DNA from: Candidatus Thermochlorobacter aerophilus
GTDB taxonomy: Bacteria > Bacteroidota > Chlorobiia > Chlorobiales > Thermochlorobacteraceae
Reading direction: 5' to 3'
Assembly (NCBI GenBank): GCA_002794105.1
Contig: PHFL01000070.1
Location: forward strand, 34,297-98,296
Length of the DNA stretch: 64,000 nt
The notes below the pieces were generated by a model, which ran no database searches, was not told the DNA's origin, and saw nothing but the letters and a program-made list of their open reading frames with translations. Both the position numbers and the translations under genes were made by a program. Numbering within the stretch: the stretch's first letter is position 1; each line of letters begins with the position of its first letter. Below, one piece after another: positions 26,946-35,034 of the stretch.

Positions 26946-28325
26946 CTAAAAGGCAAAGAACAGACTGGCAACACCGAAATAGATGAGCAAGCCTGTAATA
27001 TCCACGACAGTTGTAATGGCAGGGCTTGCTGCAACGGCAGGGTCGCCGCCAAAGGCTTTCACAATGAGCGGTAAGGCGGCACCAATCAGGGTTGCCGTAA
27101 TCACTTGAAACGAGAGTGCCAGTGAAATCACAAAGGCAATTTTGACAAGCGAGTATTCGGCGGGGATTTCTGTCTCCCACGATAGAAATAGCACTTTGGC
27201 AAATGCCAACACACCGAGACAGAGTGCCAAGAGCGAAGAGACTTTGGTTTCTTTCCAAATCACTTTTAGCCATTCGCGCACGCTGAACTCGCCCAACGCC
27301 AACGCACGCACAATCACCGTTGCCGCTTGACTGCCCACATTGCCGCCAGTATCCGCAACCATCGGCATATAGAGCGCAAGTATCAGCATCTTCTCCAACG
27401 CTTTTTCATAGTTATGAATAATCATACCCGAAATGATTCCCACAGCGGCAAGCGTTACCACCCAAGTCACACGCTTTTGAAAATGCTTCCACGAGGAAGT
27501 CTCCAAGTAATTGAGTTCGGTATCGCGTTGCGCAATGCCCATGAATTTTTCCAAGTCTTCGGTATGCTCGGCGCGAATAATGTCAATGGCTTCATCGTGC
27601 GTAACCACGCCCATGAGTTGCATCTGCCGATTCACCACAGGAATCGCGATAAGGTCATACTTCTCGATTTTCTTTGCGACTTCCTCACGGTCTTCATCGA
27701 CATAGGCGAAGACAAACTCACGATGCACCACATCGGCTATCATCTGCGCAGGGTCAGCCATAATCAAATCTTTCAGCGTGACAAAGCCGAGCAAGGTTTG
27801 TTCATCATTGACGACATAGGCGTAGTAGACCAATTTTTTCGAGGGCGCATCGGCACGCACTTTTGCAATCGCTTCGGCGCAGGTCATGCGTTCAAAGACG
27901 GACGCATAATCAAGCGACATGATTCCGCCAGCCGTATCGGGCGGATAAGCACTCAGCCGCAAGATGTTTTCGCGCACCGACTTTGAAAGAAACGGCAAAA
28001 TTTCCGTCTGCGCCTTCTTTGAAAGGAATTGGAAAAAGTCCACTTGCGACTGTGTGGGCATTTGCTCGAAAATGGTGGCAAATGCTTTTCGGCTCATTGC
28101 ATTGAAGAGCGAGAGTTGAACCGTTACGGGCAAATCCGCAAGAATTAAGGCTTGACGGTCAATCGGAAATTGCGACATCACATCAATGCGGTCGTAATCG
28201 CTCTCCAATTTTTCAAGCAACTCGGCGACTTCAACAACGGGCATTTTGTTTAAGACCGAGGCGTAGTCTATCAAACGTTGCTTCAATTCACTGTCGCTCG
28301 TTTGAAAAAGCAGTTCGTTGCGCAT
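26946..28325 (-). CDS. mgtE: Magnesium transporter MgtE
   Basis: A Mg2+ channel of the inner membrane. The layout follows the family: an N-terminal superhelical domain (about 1-135), a pair of CBS domains (about 140-260, containing PPDTAGGIMS and the following AIPVVN...GVVTHDEAI) and five C-terminal helices with the pore motif MVADTGGNVGSQAATVIVRA. The length of 459 aa is normal. Cytosolic Mg2+ binding by the N/CBS domains gates the pore in known members. The MgtC-like gene is 24 bp upstream on the same strand. Confidence 0.95.
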   Translation of the reverse strand: MRNELLFQTSDSELKQRLIDYASVLNKMPVVEVAELLEKLESDYDRIDVMSQFPIDRQALILADLPVTVQLSLFNAMSRKAFATIFEQMPTQSQVDFFQFLSKKAQTEILPFLSKSVRENILRLSAYPPDTAGGIMSLDYASVFERMTCAEAIAKVRADAPSKKLVYYAYVVNDEQTLLGFVTLKDLIMADPAQMIADVVHREFVFAYVDEDREEVAKKIEKYDLIAIPVVNRQMQLMGVVTHDEAIDIIRAEHTEDLEKFMGIAQRDTELNYLETSSWKHFQKRVTWVVTLAAVGIISGMIIHNYEKALEKMLILALYMPMVADTGGNVGSQAATVIVRALALGEFSVREWLKVIWKETKVSSLLALCLGVLAFAKVLFLSWETEIPAEYSLVKIAFVISLALSFQVITATLIGAALPLIVKAFGGDPAVAASPAITTVVDITGLLIYFGVASLFFAF

Positions 28326-28349
28326 GGTTGTCTCCTTTCGTGAATGGGT

Positions 28350-29057
28350 TTAGTCGCTGTGCTGACCGATAACTTCCCAACTGACGGCACTCACACCGTT
28401 TTCCAATGTGATTTTGCCCGCCAGTCTTTCAAGCACATTGTCGTGATTGCCGTTTGAGAGAATTTCGGCTTCGATGTAAGCGATGTTGGGCGCGCCGTTA
28501 TCGGAACTTTTCAGCGAGCGGAGTTTCAAATGTTCATCATCGCGAATGGCATCGACGATGAGCACACGAATTCGATTTTCGACTTCTTCTTTACAGCGCG
28601 TTTTCAAGTGATACGTCATCAGTTCGCTTTCTTCTTTTTGGAACGGCAAGCGATTGATGCGCAGTCCAATTGGGCGCAAGAAAAGATGTGAGAGTACGAT
28701 AGCAACAGCGGCGATGACGGCTTGCCAATACAGCCCGCACCCCGCAAGAGAGCCAACAGCGGCAGAGCACCAAATTGTCGCCGCTGTGTTCAAACCTTGA
28801 ATGTTCACGCCGTTGCGCAAAATGACGCCCGCACCTAAAAAGCCGATACCGGTAACGATTTGTCCTGCTACACGAGAAGGGTCTCCTTTGCTATCAGTTA
28901 GCGAAAGCGAAAGCAAAATGAATGCCGCCGAACCGAGTGAAACGAGCGTGTTTGTGCGCAAGCCCGCTTGCTTTTGTCGCCATTGACGTTCCAAGCCAAT
29001 CAGCGCACCAAGCCCAATCGCTAAAAGCAGTCGAAGTGTGAAATCAATGAGCGTCAT
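28350..29057 (-). CDS. mgtC: MgtC/SapB-family membrane protein
   Basis: A 235-aa inner-membrane protein with about four N-terminal helices carrying the family signatures (GALIGLERQWRQKQAGLRTN and GIGFLGAGVILR). A C-terminal ACT-like cytoplasmic domain spans about 145-235. MgtC of Salmonella is tied to Mg2+ limitation and inhibits F-type ATP synthase; the full-length form with the C-terminal domain is present here. It lies 24 bp upstream of mgtE, with a histidine kinase and response regulator further upstream on the same strand, so a magnesium or envelope-stress operon is likely. Confidence 0.9.
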   Translation of the reverse strand: MTLIDFTLRLLLAIGLGALIGLERQWRQKQAGLRTNTLVSLGSAAFILLSLSLTDSKGDPSRVAGQIVTGIGFLGAGVILRNGVNIQGLNTAATIWCSAAVGSLAGCGLYWQAVIAAVAIVLSHLFLRPIGLRINRLPFQKEESELMTYHLKTRCKEEVENRIRVLIVDAIRDDEHLKLRSLKSSDNGAPNIAYIEAEILSNGNHDNVLERLAGKITLENGVSAVSWEVIGQHSD

Positions 29058-29161
29058 GGCTGTTTCCGTTTGCGGTCAAGCGTTATCAAATGCTGTGCAA
29101 AGGTAAACGCTATGCGTAAAAAGGGTTGTTAGAAGAGGCTTAAAAAGTGATTAGAATTTCA

Positions 29162-30550
29162 TTAGAGAGGTGCCTCAGAAGCAGAGCGGCTCTGAAACGA
29201 CAGCGTAACCGAAGTACCAACGCCTTTTTGACTTCTAACAGCAATCGTGCCTTTGTGCAACTCCACGATGCGCTTGGTTAGTGCCAGCCCAATGCCTGTG
29301 CCTTCGGCAAGCGACTTATTTTTGCCGCGATAAAACGGCGTGAAAATTTTGTCAATCTCCTCTTCATCAATGCCGATGCCGTTATCGGCGACTTCCACAA
29401 CAAGGCGGTTGCGCTCAACAGTGAGCGACACACGCGCCAAATGCTCGGCTGAAAATTTGCACGCATTCTCAATCACGTTTTTGAACGCCAACGGCAAGAG
29501 ATACGCATTGCCCACAATCGTCAGTGCCGATTCATCTTCCTGTTCAGAGTTGAAAGAAAACTCAATGCGCCAATCGGAATGCGCTTTTAAGAGGCTCGAG
29601 CAAACTTCCATCAGCACTTCATCAAGGCGAACACGCTCGAGCTTGACTTCGTGAATATCTGAACTGGCGCGCGCAAGGTCGATGAGGTTTTGAATCAACT
29701 TTTTCAGCCGTTGTGCATCGAGTAGCACTTTTTGCAGCGCGTCGTGATAGGCTTCGGGCGATTGTGGTTTAGAGAGCAAGAGTTCAAGTTCCATAATCAT
29801 TGCTGTGAGCGGCGTGCGAAGTTCATGCGCCACATTCGAGACAAACTCTTTTTGCATCGCAAAGGCTTGCTCTAATCGGTCAAGCATTTGGTTGAAGGTG
29901 CGGGCTAATTCGCCAAGTTCATCGTTGGTGTTCTCGGTCTTGACGCGCAGACTTAGGTTGCTGGCACTCACGCGTTTGGCGTTGGCGTTGATAGCACGAA
30001 GCGGTGCCACAATCCGCTGTGTAAAAAATCGCCCGACGGCAAAGACAATGAATGCATAGAGTCCAATCGCCAAAAAAAGTGTGTTGCGTAGGTCGGTGAG
30101 TTTGTTGTAACCGTATTGGTCGAGCGCGGCGGCGGTGATTGCGTAACGCTTGCCCTCGTGCGTGTAGGTTGTGCCTATCACTTGCCAATCGTTTTGATAA
30201 AACGCAAGATTGCCCGTTTCATAGATGCGGTCAATCATGTCGCGAGTTTCTTTGACAAAATCAATCTCGTAAGCATCGTGATAGAGTAGCGCAAACGCGG
30301 TGTCGTAAATCGCAACTTCAACTTCGTTGAGCGTTTGGCGATTGTTCTTGTAGATGTTTTGAAGAATGTCGGCGGGGATTTTCGCTACGAAAAACAAATT
30401 AGCTTTCGTGATGGCTTCTTTGCGCAAGAGCTCGAAAAAATCTCGCTCTCGTGTGCTTTTGGCAGAAAAGTAAATCACCAGTGAAAAGGTCAGAAGCAAT
30501 CCGCTTGTAAGCGCAATGAAGGTCAGAGTAATTCGCGTGCGGAGGCTCAT
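29162..30550 (-). CDS. Sensor histidine kinase
   Basis: A 462-aa membrane kinase. Helix 1 (about 9-29) and helix 2 (about 156-175) flank a roughly 125-residue periplasmic sensor. A HAMP domain (about 176-230) leads to the HisKA dimerisation helix with His242 in AHELRTPLTA. The ATPase domain has the N box (NVIENACKF), the G1 box (VADNGIGID) and the G2 box (GTGIGLALTKRIVELHKG). The response regulator gene ends 6 bp upstream, so the two form one operon. The downstream Mg transport genes suggest a PhoQ-like role, but the sensor sequence is not recognisably PhoQ. Confidence 0.93.
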   Translation of the reverse strand: MSLRTRITLTFIALTSGLLLTFSLVIYFSAKSTRERDFFELLRKEAITKANLFFVAKIPADILQNIYKNNRQTLNEVEVAIYDTAFALLYHDAYEIDFVKETRDMIDRIYETGNLAFYQNDWQVIGTTYTHEGKRYAITAAALDQYGYNKLTDLRNTLFLAIGLYAFIVFAVGRFFTQRIVAPLRAINANAKRVSASNLSLRVKTENTNDELGELARTFNQMLDRLEQAFAMQKEFVSNVAHELRTPLTAMIMELELLLSKPQSPEAYHDALQKVLLDAQRLKKLIQNLIDLARASSDIHEVKLERVRLDEVLMEVCSSLLKAHSDWRIEFSFNSEQEDESALTIVGNAYLLPLAFKNVIENACKFSAEHLARVSLTVERNRLVVEVADNGIGIDEEEIDKIFTPFYRGKNKSLAEGTGIGLALTKRIVELHKGTIAVRSQKGVGTSVTLSFQSRSASEAPL

Positions 30551-30556
30551 TCTGCT

Positions 30557-31243
30557 TTAAGGTTCTGCTTTAAGGTAAAAGCCCATTCCTGTTTTCGTGT
30601 GAATGAGTTTTGTGGCAAACGGCTTATCTACTTTTTTGCGAAGATAGTTGATATAGACATCAATGTAGTTTGTGCCAGTGTCGAACTCGATGTTCCAAAC
30701 GTGCTTGGCGATTTCTTCGCGTGAAATCACACGCTCCGGGTTGCGAAGCAAAAATTCGAGCAGGGCAAATTCTTTTGCGGTCAATGCAATCGGCTTGCCT
30801 TGACGCTCGACGGTTTTGGTGCGAAGGTTCATCGTGAGGTCGGCGTAAGTCAGCACGGTGGGTTCGGTGGAAGTGAGTTGCTTGGCTTTCAGGCGTGCGT
30901 GAATGCGTGCAAGGAGTTCGCGAAAGTCAAACGGCTTGGCAAGGTAATCATCAGCCCCTGCGTTGAAGCCTTGCAGTTTGTCGTCAGTTTCGCCGAGTGC
31001 CGTGAGCATCACGACAGGCAAGGCAGGGTAAAGCGATTTGACTTTTTTGCAAAGGTCAATGCCGTTCATCTTCGGAAGCATCACATCAATAAGCACAAGG
31101 TCAAAAGGGTGAGAGTGAAGCAAGGTCAAGGCGGTTTCTGCATCAGGCGAGTGTGTGGTTGCGAAGCCCGATTCGCCAAGCCCTTTCGTGAGAACAGACG
31201 CCAACCGTGCATCGTCTTCAACAATCAAAATGTGTGGAGTCAT
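30557..31243 (-). CDS. OmpR-family response regulator
   Basis: A 228-aa transcription factor. The receiver domain (1-118) has the acidic pair near 10-11, phospho-acceptor Asp53 (DLVLIDVMLPKMNG), Thr (LTALGETDD) and Lys (AKPF). The winged-helix DNA-binding domain (about 130-228) has RVISREEIAKHVWN and the family's C-terminal YINYLRKKVD...GMGFYL. It is the first gene of the kinase operon; about 250 bp of repeat-rich DNA separate it from the helicase gene upstream. Confidence 0.94.
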   Translation of the reverse strand: MTPHILIVEDDARLASVLTKGLGESGFATTHSPDAETALTLLHSHPFDLVLIDVMLPKMNGIDLCKKVKSLYPALPVVMLTALGETDDKLQGFNAGADDYLAKPFDFRELLARIHARLKAKQLTSTEPTVLTYADLTMNLRTKTVERQGKPIALTAKEFALLEFLLRNPERVISREEIAKHVWNIEFDTGTNYIDVYINYLRKKVDKPFATKLIHTKTGMGFYLKAEP

Positions 31244-31303
31244 TGCTAAACAAATGGTTCATAAGTGTTGTGCATCATTGCTGTGTCGTCAGCATTTTCT
31301 TTT

Positions 31304-31449
31304 TGTCATGCTAAGCGAAGTGAGGCATCCACTCACGGGATTCCTCGCTTCGCTCGGAATGACAAGCGCGATTTCACCCTGCCGCAGAGCAACATTCCTA
31401 TCCTTCACAAGGAGAGGAACGTTTCAGCAATGCCGAAACAGGGTGAGGT
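31304..31449. repeat. REP-like elements type B and type A in series
   Basis: A type B unit (31304-31363, with GGATTCCTCGCTTCGCTCGG) is followed directly by a degenerate type A unit (31374-31449), with CACCCTG and CAGGGTGAGG arms and an AGGAGAGGAAC remnant. They fill the gap between the response regulator and the helicase. Confidence 0.75.
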
Positions 31450-31493
31450 AAATCCATGCAAAATCTGTCAATCCGTGTTGTCCGTGTACGAAT

Positions 31494-32831
31494 TTAATAT
31501 GCTGAGCGGCGCGCTGAAAGCTCCTGCATAAATGCCACGACACGCTCATCGACAATCACATCACGCAAGCGCACTGGCGATTTGAGCACAATGCCTTCTA
31601 ACGAGCGACAGCGCGAAAGTGCCACATAAAGTTGCCCATGCGCAAATGTGCCGCGCCCCAAATCAATCATCACTTTGTCAAAGGTTTTGCCTTGACTTTT
31701 GTGTATCGTAACTGCCCACGCCAAGCGAAGCGGGAACTGCGTAAAGATACCCACAGGCTCGGTAAAAATTTGTTTCGACTGCGCATCAAACTCATACTTC
31801 ACAATTTCCCAATCTACACGCTCGGCGGTTACAACCCTTCGCACGCCATCTTCTTCCACTTCAACTTTGATGGAATTCGGCAGAATCTCACGCACTTTGC
31901 CAATCGTGCCATTGACCCAACGCTTTTGCGGGTCGTTCTTAACAAACATTACCTGCGCACCAACTTTCAGCGTCAGGTTCTCTTCCGTCGGAAAATTCTT
32001 CCTATCAAACTGCCCTTCAACCTCGCCAATAAAACTTTTCGGCGGAGACTTCAATCGTTCTAAATGCTTGGCGTTAATCGTGTTGGCGATGTCGTTGGTG
32101 GTGGAAAGCGTGATGAAAAAATCCTCATCGCGTGGCGTAAAGTTAGGCTGAACACGCGAGTTGATGAGCGAAAGATGATGTGGTGCAAATTGCCGTGTGC
32201 GAATCGCTTGCAGAAGTTCAATAAATGTAGCGTCGCTTTGGCGAAAAATTTTTTTCAGATGCACAATGCGAAGCAAGACCTTTTCAAACACTGCGGCGCT
32301 GAAAAAATACGGCGTTTGATAGAGCGACATAAAGAGGCTCTGTTCATCATCGCGCGACAGCACCGGCGGAAGTTGAAAGAGGTCGCCTATGAAAATCATC
32401 TGCACGCCGCCAAAGGGTTTTTTCTTATCTCGTCCATTCATACGCATAAAGTAATCAATGCCGTCGATGATGTCGGCGCGCACCATTGAGATTTCATCAA
32501 TGACAATCGTGTCAATGGCTTTGTAGAGCTCCTTGTTGTATGGGCTTGGAATGTTTTGTGCTGTAATTACGCCGAGTGGGAATTTGAAAAATGAGTGAAT
32601 GGTTTGTCCGCCAACATTGAGCGCGGCAATGCCCGTTGGCGCAAGCACGACCACATTTTTTGCCGTGTGCTCACGAAAGTAGTTGAGAAGCGTTGATTTG
32701 CCCGTGCCTGCACTGCCCGTAATGAAGAGGCAATCCGATGTACGCTCCATCAAGTTGTAGGCATCAGCAAATTCGGCTGAAAAATCTAACTGCTCCGCAC
32801 TTACAGGTGCGTTGGAAAAAGGTTCAGGCAT
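31494..32831 (-). CDS. PIF1/RecD-like superfamily 1B helicase
   Basis: A 445-aa ATPase with Walker A GSAGTGKST (39-47), motif Ia APTGIAALNVGG, Walker B IVIDEISMV (about 110-118), motif III GDLFQLPPV, and the C-terminal motifs AWAVTIHKSQGKTFD and LYVALSRCRSLEGI. These identify the PIF1-like branch of SF1B (5'-3') helicases widespread in bacteria. No nuclease or recombinase is fused. It stands alone among repeats; a housekeeping role in resolving replication obstacles is likely. Confidence 0.88.
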   Translation of the reverse strand: MPEPFSNAPVSAEQLDFSAEFADAYNLMERTSDCLFITGSAGTGKSTLLNYFREHTAKNVVVLAPTGIAALNVGGQTIHSFFKFPLGVITAQNIPSPYNKELYKAIDTIVIDEISMVRADIIDGIDYFMRMNGRDKKKPFGGVQMIFIGDLFQLPPVLSRDDEQSLFMSLYQTPYFFSAAVFEKVLLRIVHLKKIFRQSDATFIELLQAIRTRQFAPHHLSLINSRVQPNFTPRDEDFFITLSTTNDIANTINAKHLERLKSPPKSFIGEVEGQFDRKNFPTEENLTLKVGAQVMFVKNDPQKRWVNGTIGKVREILPNSIKVEVEEDGVRRVVTAERVDWEIVKYEFDAQSKQIFTEPVGIFTQFPLRLAWAVTIHKSQGKTFDKVMIDLGRGTFAHGQLYVALSRCRSLEGIVLKSPVRLRDVIVDERVVAFMQELSARRSAY

Positions 32832-32924
32832 GGTGAATTGCGTCTAAACGTTGCGGATTGACAGCAAATCTGAGTTTGTCATGTTCATCCTTTGTTAGTG
32901 CCAGTCGGGTGGCAATTTAGGCGT

Positions 32925-33100
32925 TTGCCGATGATTCTTTCAACCAGCGGTATAGCGCAGAAGTTCAGCGACCCACTTGCGGCAGTGGTGATTGGTGGAC
33001 TACTCACTCAACTGTGCTCACGCTCTTTCTTTTGCCTGCGATTTATGAATGGATGGAAATGCGGACGGAAAGCGGTGATGTAGGAAAGGCTGTCTATTGA
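32925..33100 (+). pseudogene. Remnant of a CzcA/CusA-type RND efflux pump (C-terminus)
   Basis: Read with two or three single-base corrections, this stretch encodes the last 55 or so residues of a heavy-metal RND pump: LPMILSTSG, an AEVQRP segment, LAAVVIGGLLTSTVLTLFLL, PAIYEWMEMRTESG, then a stop. Those segments match the well-conserved last transmembrane helix region of CzcA. Frame changes fall at about 32965 (CCCA for CCA) and at CTCACTCAACT near 33005. No other part of the pump is nearby. It overlaps the stop of the HepT gene on the other strand by a few bases. Confidence 0.75.
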
Positions 33101-33429
33101 TTGAGTAGCTCATCAACTTCTTTCTCTAACTTATCCAATTCTTTTATTACAATTGCCCAGATAATATCTTCGGAAACAGTATCATAGCCGTGAATAATTC
33201 TGTTTCTTGTATCAATGATTTTACGAGCGTTGGTTATTGGAAAGTCAGGCTCTACTTTGACAATCCTATTGACAGCTTCTCCGATAATTTCAATATTCCT
33301 CTCTATTGCTCGTTTTGTTTTTAAGTCTCGTTGAAATGTATTGAAATCGGTCTTGTCGGGTAGGAAAAGGTGAATCTCAGTAATAGCCTGTTTTATGTCA
33401 GCAAGCCATGCTTTAATTTCTGCTTTCAT
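33094..33429 (-). CDS. hepT: HepT-like ribonuclease toxin (DUF86)
   Basis: A 111-aa helical HEPN protein with the catalytic Rx4HxY motif (Arg75, His80, Tyr82 in RNRIIHGY). HepT toxins cut RNA and are silenced when the partner MntA AMPylates the motif Tyr. Its start overlaps the end of the nucleotidyltransferase gene by 17 bp, the standard MntA-HepT arrangement. It is visibly AT-rich compared with the neighbouring genes, which suggests horizontal gain. Confidence 0.88.
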   Translation of the reverse strand: MKAEIKAWLADIKQAITEIHLFLPDKTDFNTFQRDLKTKRAIERNIEIIGEAVNRIVKVEPDFPITNARKIIDTRNRIIHGYDTVSEDIIWAIVIKELDKLEKEVDELLNQ

Positions 33430-33721
33430 AGATTAAGACTTTCGTCTCTTCTATTCGTTGTTTTAGGTAAGGGTTTTTAATGGCTTTTTGCTCTAAGAGG
33501 TCAATTGGTCTCTGCAGAAGTTCCTCTACATGAAATTTGAAGTTGAAATAGCAGTCAGAATAAGAAATAGGGTCTGTTTCATTGATGTCAATAATCAAGT
33601 CAATATCGCTGTCTGAACGAAATTTATTCGTTGTTATGGAGCCGAAAGCATATAGAGACTTGACACTGTAATGAACACAGAGCTTTCTAATTTCATCTAT
33701 GTGATGTAACAGCGCTACCAT
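33413..33721 (-). CDS. mntA: MntA-like minimal nucleotidyltransferase antitoxin
   Basis: A 102-aa minimal nucleotidyltransferase with the signature Gly27-Ser28-x10-Asp39-x-Asp41 (GSITTNKFRSDSDIDLI). In the known system it transfers AMP groups to the HepT toxin. The open frame extends to 33826, but the preceding 35 residues do not fit the fold; the ATG at 33721 (MVALLHHIDEI) gives the usual start. It is translationally linked to hepT by a 17-bp overlap. Confidence 0.85.
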   Translation of the reverse strand: MVALLHHIDEIRKLCVHYSVKSLYAFGSITTNKFRSDSDIDLIIDINETDPISYSDCYFNFKFHVEELLQRPIDLLEQKAIKNPYLKQRIEETKVLIYESRN

Positions 33722-33903
33722 AAATACTGATTTACCCTTCAAACAAGCTGCGCTGACTGAGTAAAGTGTTCTTTTCAATTTAAAAAATTCTTTAATAGCT
33801 TCCAACTCGTCGTAATATACGAACAATGTTGTATATGGGAAGCAATGTAGGTGAAAACCGATTTACCCGTTTTCACTTTTTGCCATGTTTCAGACCCTCA
33901 AAT

Positions 33904-34115
33904 GCCCTACTCGCAACAAAAGAACCCTATGCCCATCTCGACCATGCCTTATTCTTTCCCCTACAATAGGGCTTTTTAACTCCAAGAAATAAGGCTTTCC
34001 GATGACAAGAATAATGCTTTTTGACCGAAAGAACAAGGCTTTTTTGCCGTTAAAATCAAGCTTGACTTTAACTGTTGAAACTGGGCTTAGAATAGCGGTT
34101 GAAGTCAAGGCTAAC
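33904..34115. repeat. Degenerate tandem array with 22-25 bp period
   Basis: A run of loosely conserved units built on AATAAGGCTTTTT plus about 9 variable bases. The GC of the GGCTT core falls at 33971, 33994, 34016, 34038, 34060, 34085 and 34110, i.e. spacings of 23, 22, 22, 22, 25 and 25. Less exact GCC-containing units precede it from 33904. The period is not a multiple of three and there are no unique spacers, so it is neither coding nor CRISPR. It fills much of the 600-bp gap upstream of the MntA-HepT pair. Confidence 0.6.
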
Positions 34116-34157
34116 TTCAATGCATTACTTTTTGTAGATTTGAGAGGATTTGCCAGG

Positions 34158-34233
34158 GCAGGTTCAGCCTAACTTCTGCCACAGCGGCGCAACCCTTGCA
34201 CAGGGAATTGCAAACAGCAAAGGCTGAACCTGC
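34158..34233. repeat. Long inverted repeat
   Basis: GCAGGTTCAGCCT (34158-34170) and AGGCTGAACCTGC (34221-34233) are perfect 13-bp complements around a 50-nt loop. No T-run follows on either strand, so it is not an obvious terminator. It may be another mobile-repeat relic. Confidence 0.6.
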
Positions 34234-34326
34234 TACATCTATTCATCACCGAAATTGCCAGAACAGCTTAAGCCAAACCCATTACCCAAAACGCCCCACT
34301 TGTTGATGAAAGATTTACACAGATAT

Positions 34327-34993
34327 TCAGTCGTTTTGACTGAACTTTCGGCGCAATTGCAGATAGTATGCCATATATCCAATGCCAATTAAGAGCCATA
34401 TAAGAATTCGCAAGTCCCCTAATTCCCAAGTCTCTTTCATGAATAACATGAATACAGCGAAGATGATTGCAAACACAAAAAAGTAAAATAATATGTGCAT
34501 ATAAAGCGGTATTTTTTTTAGCAGAACCTGTATCGAGAATAGGCGACGCCTTAAGTTTTTCTTCCACTTGTGCATATCCAGCGTCTGTTAAAAGCACGGT
34601 TATTACCGTTCCTGATTTTAGCTGAATAGCGACTTGCATGGTGAGGTCTGCATCTGAATCAGGAGCGCCAAAGTTCATTGCTGGCTTGGGCGTCATACTT
34701 TGAATATCACGGAAAGGCAAGGAAAATTTGAGCGCGCCTGATTTATCAAAAAAGCGTAACTCATTTTCTGCAATTTCCATAGATTGAGCAGCATATTTTT
34801 TGAAGTACATGAAAATGAAAACGAAAAATGCGACGCTGATAAAAATTATGAAAGGAGTTATCACAGTTAGATCAACATCGAAAATGAGAATTGCGAAGAT
34901 AGTAGATGATGCTAAAAAGATTGAAAAAAGAAGCAGGAGCATCACTTGCTGCTTGGGATTTCCTCTGTAAGAGGCACATTTGATAGTATTCAT
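34327..34993 (-). CDS. Frameshifted bacterial PH-like membrane protein
   Basis: Two overlapping frames together give one sensible protein. The first part (from 34993) has two N-terminal helices and a strand-rich middle (ELRFFDKSGALKFSLPFRDIQ) like bacterial PH-domain/YcxB proteins. The second (ending at 34327) supplies two more helices and a basic tail (YYLQLRRKFSQND). They join at an A8 tract on the coding strand (34512-34519); seven As would give an intact protein of about 220 aa. Without correction the first frame runs on as nonsense to 34268. Function unknown; the homopolymer may be a sequence error or a phase-variable site. Confidence 0.55.
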
Positions 34994-35034
34994 CGTTTTT
35001 GCAGGTTTAGGTTTAAGATGTTTGGTATAGTGCG

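Noticed and set aside
33904..34115. Regular repeats considered as a CRISPR array
   Set aside because: Units are contiguous at 22-25 bp with no unique spacers of constant length, and no cas genes are present.
34158..34233. Second cobalamin riboswitch because of the shared GGTTCAGCCTAA start
   Set aside because: None of the other conserved blocks (GCAACTGTGA, AGCCAGGAGAC) follow; only the first 13 bases match.
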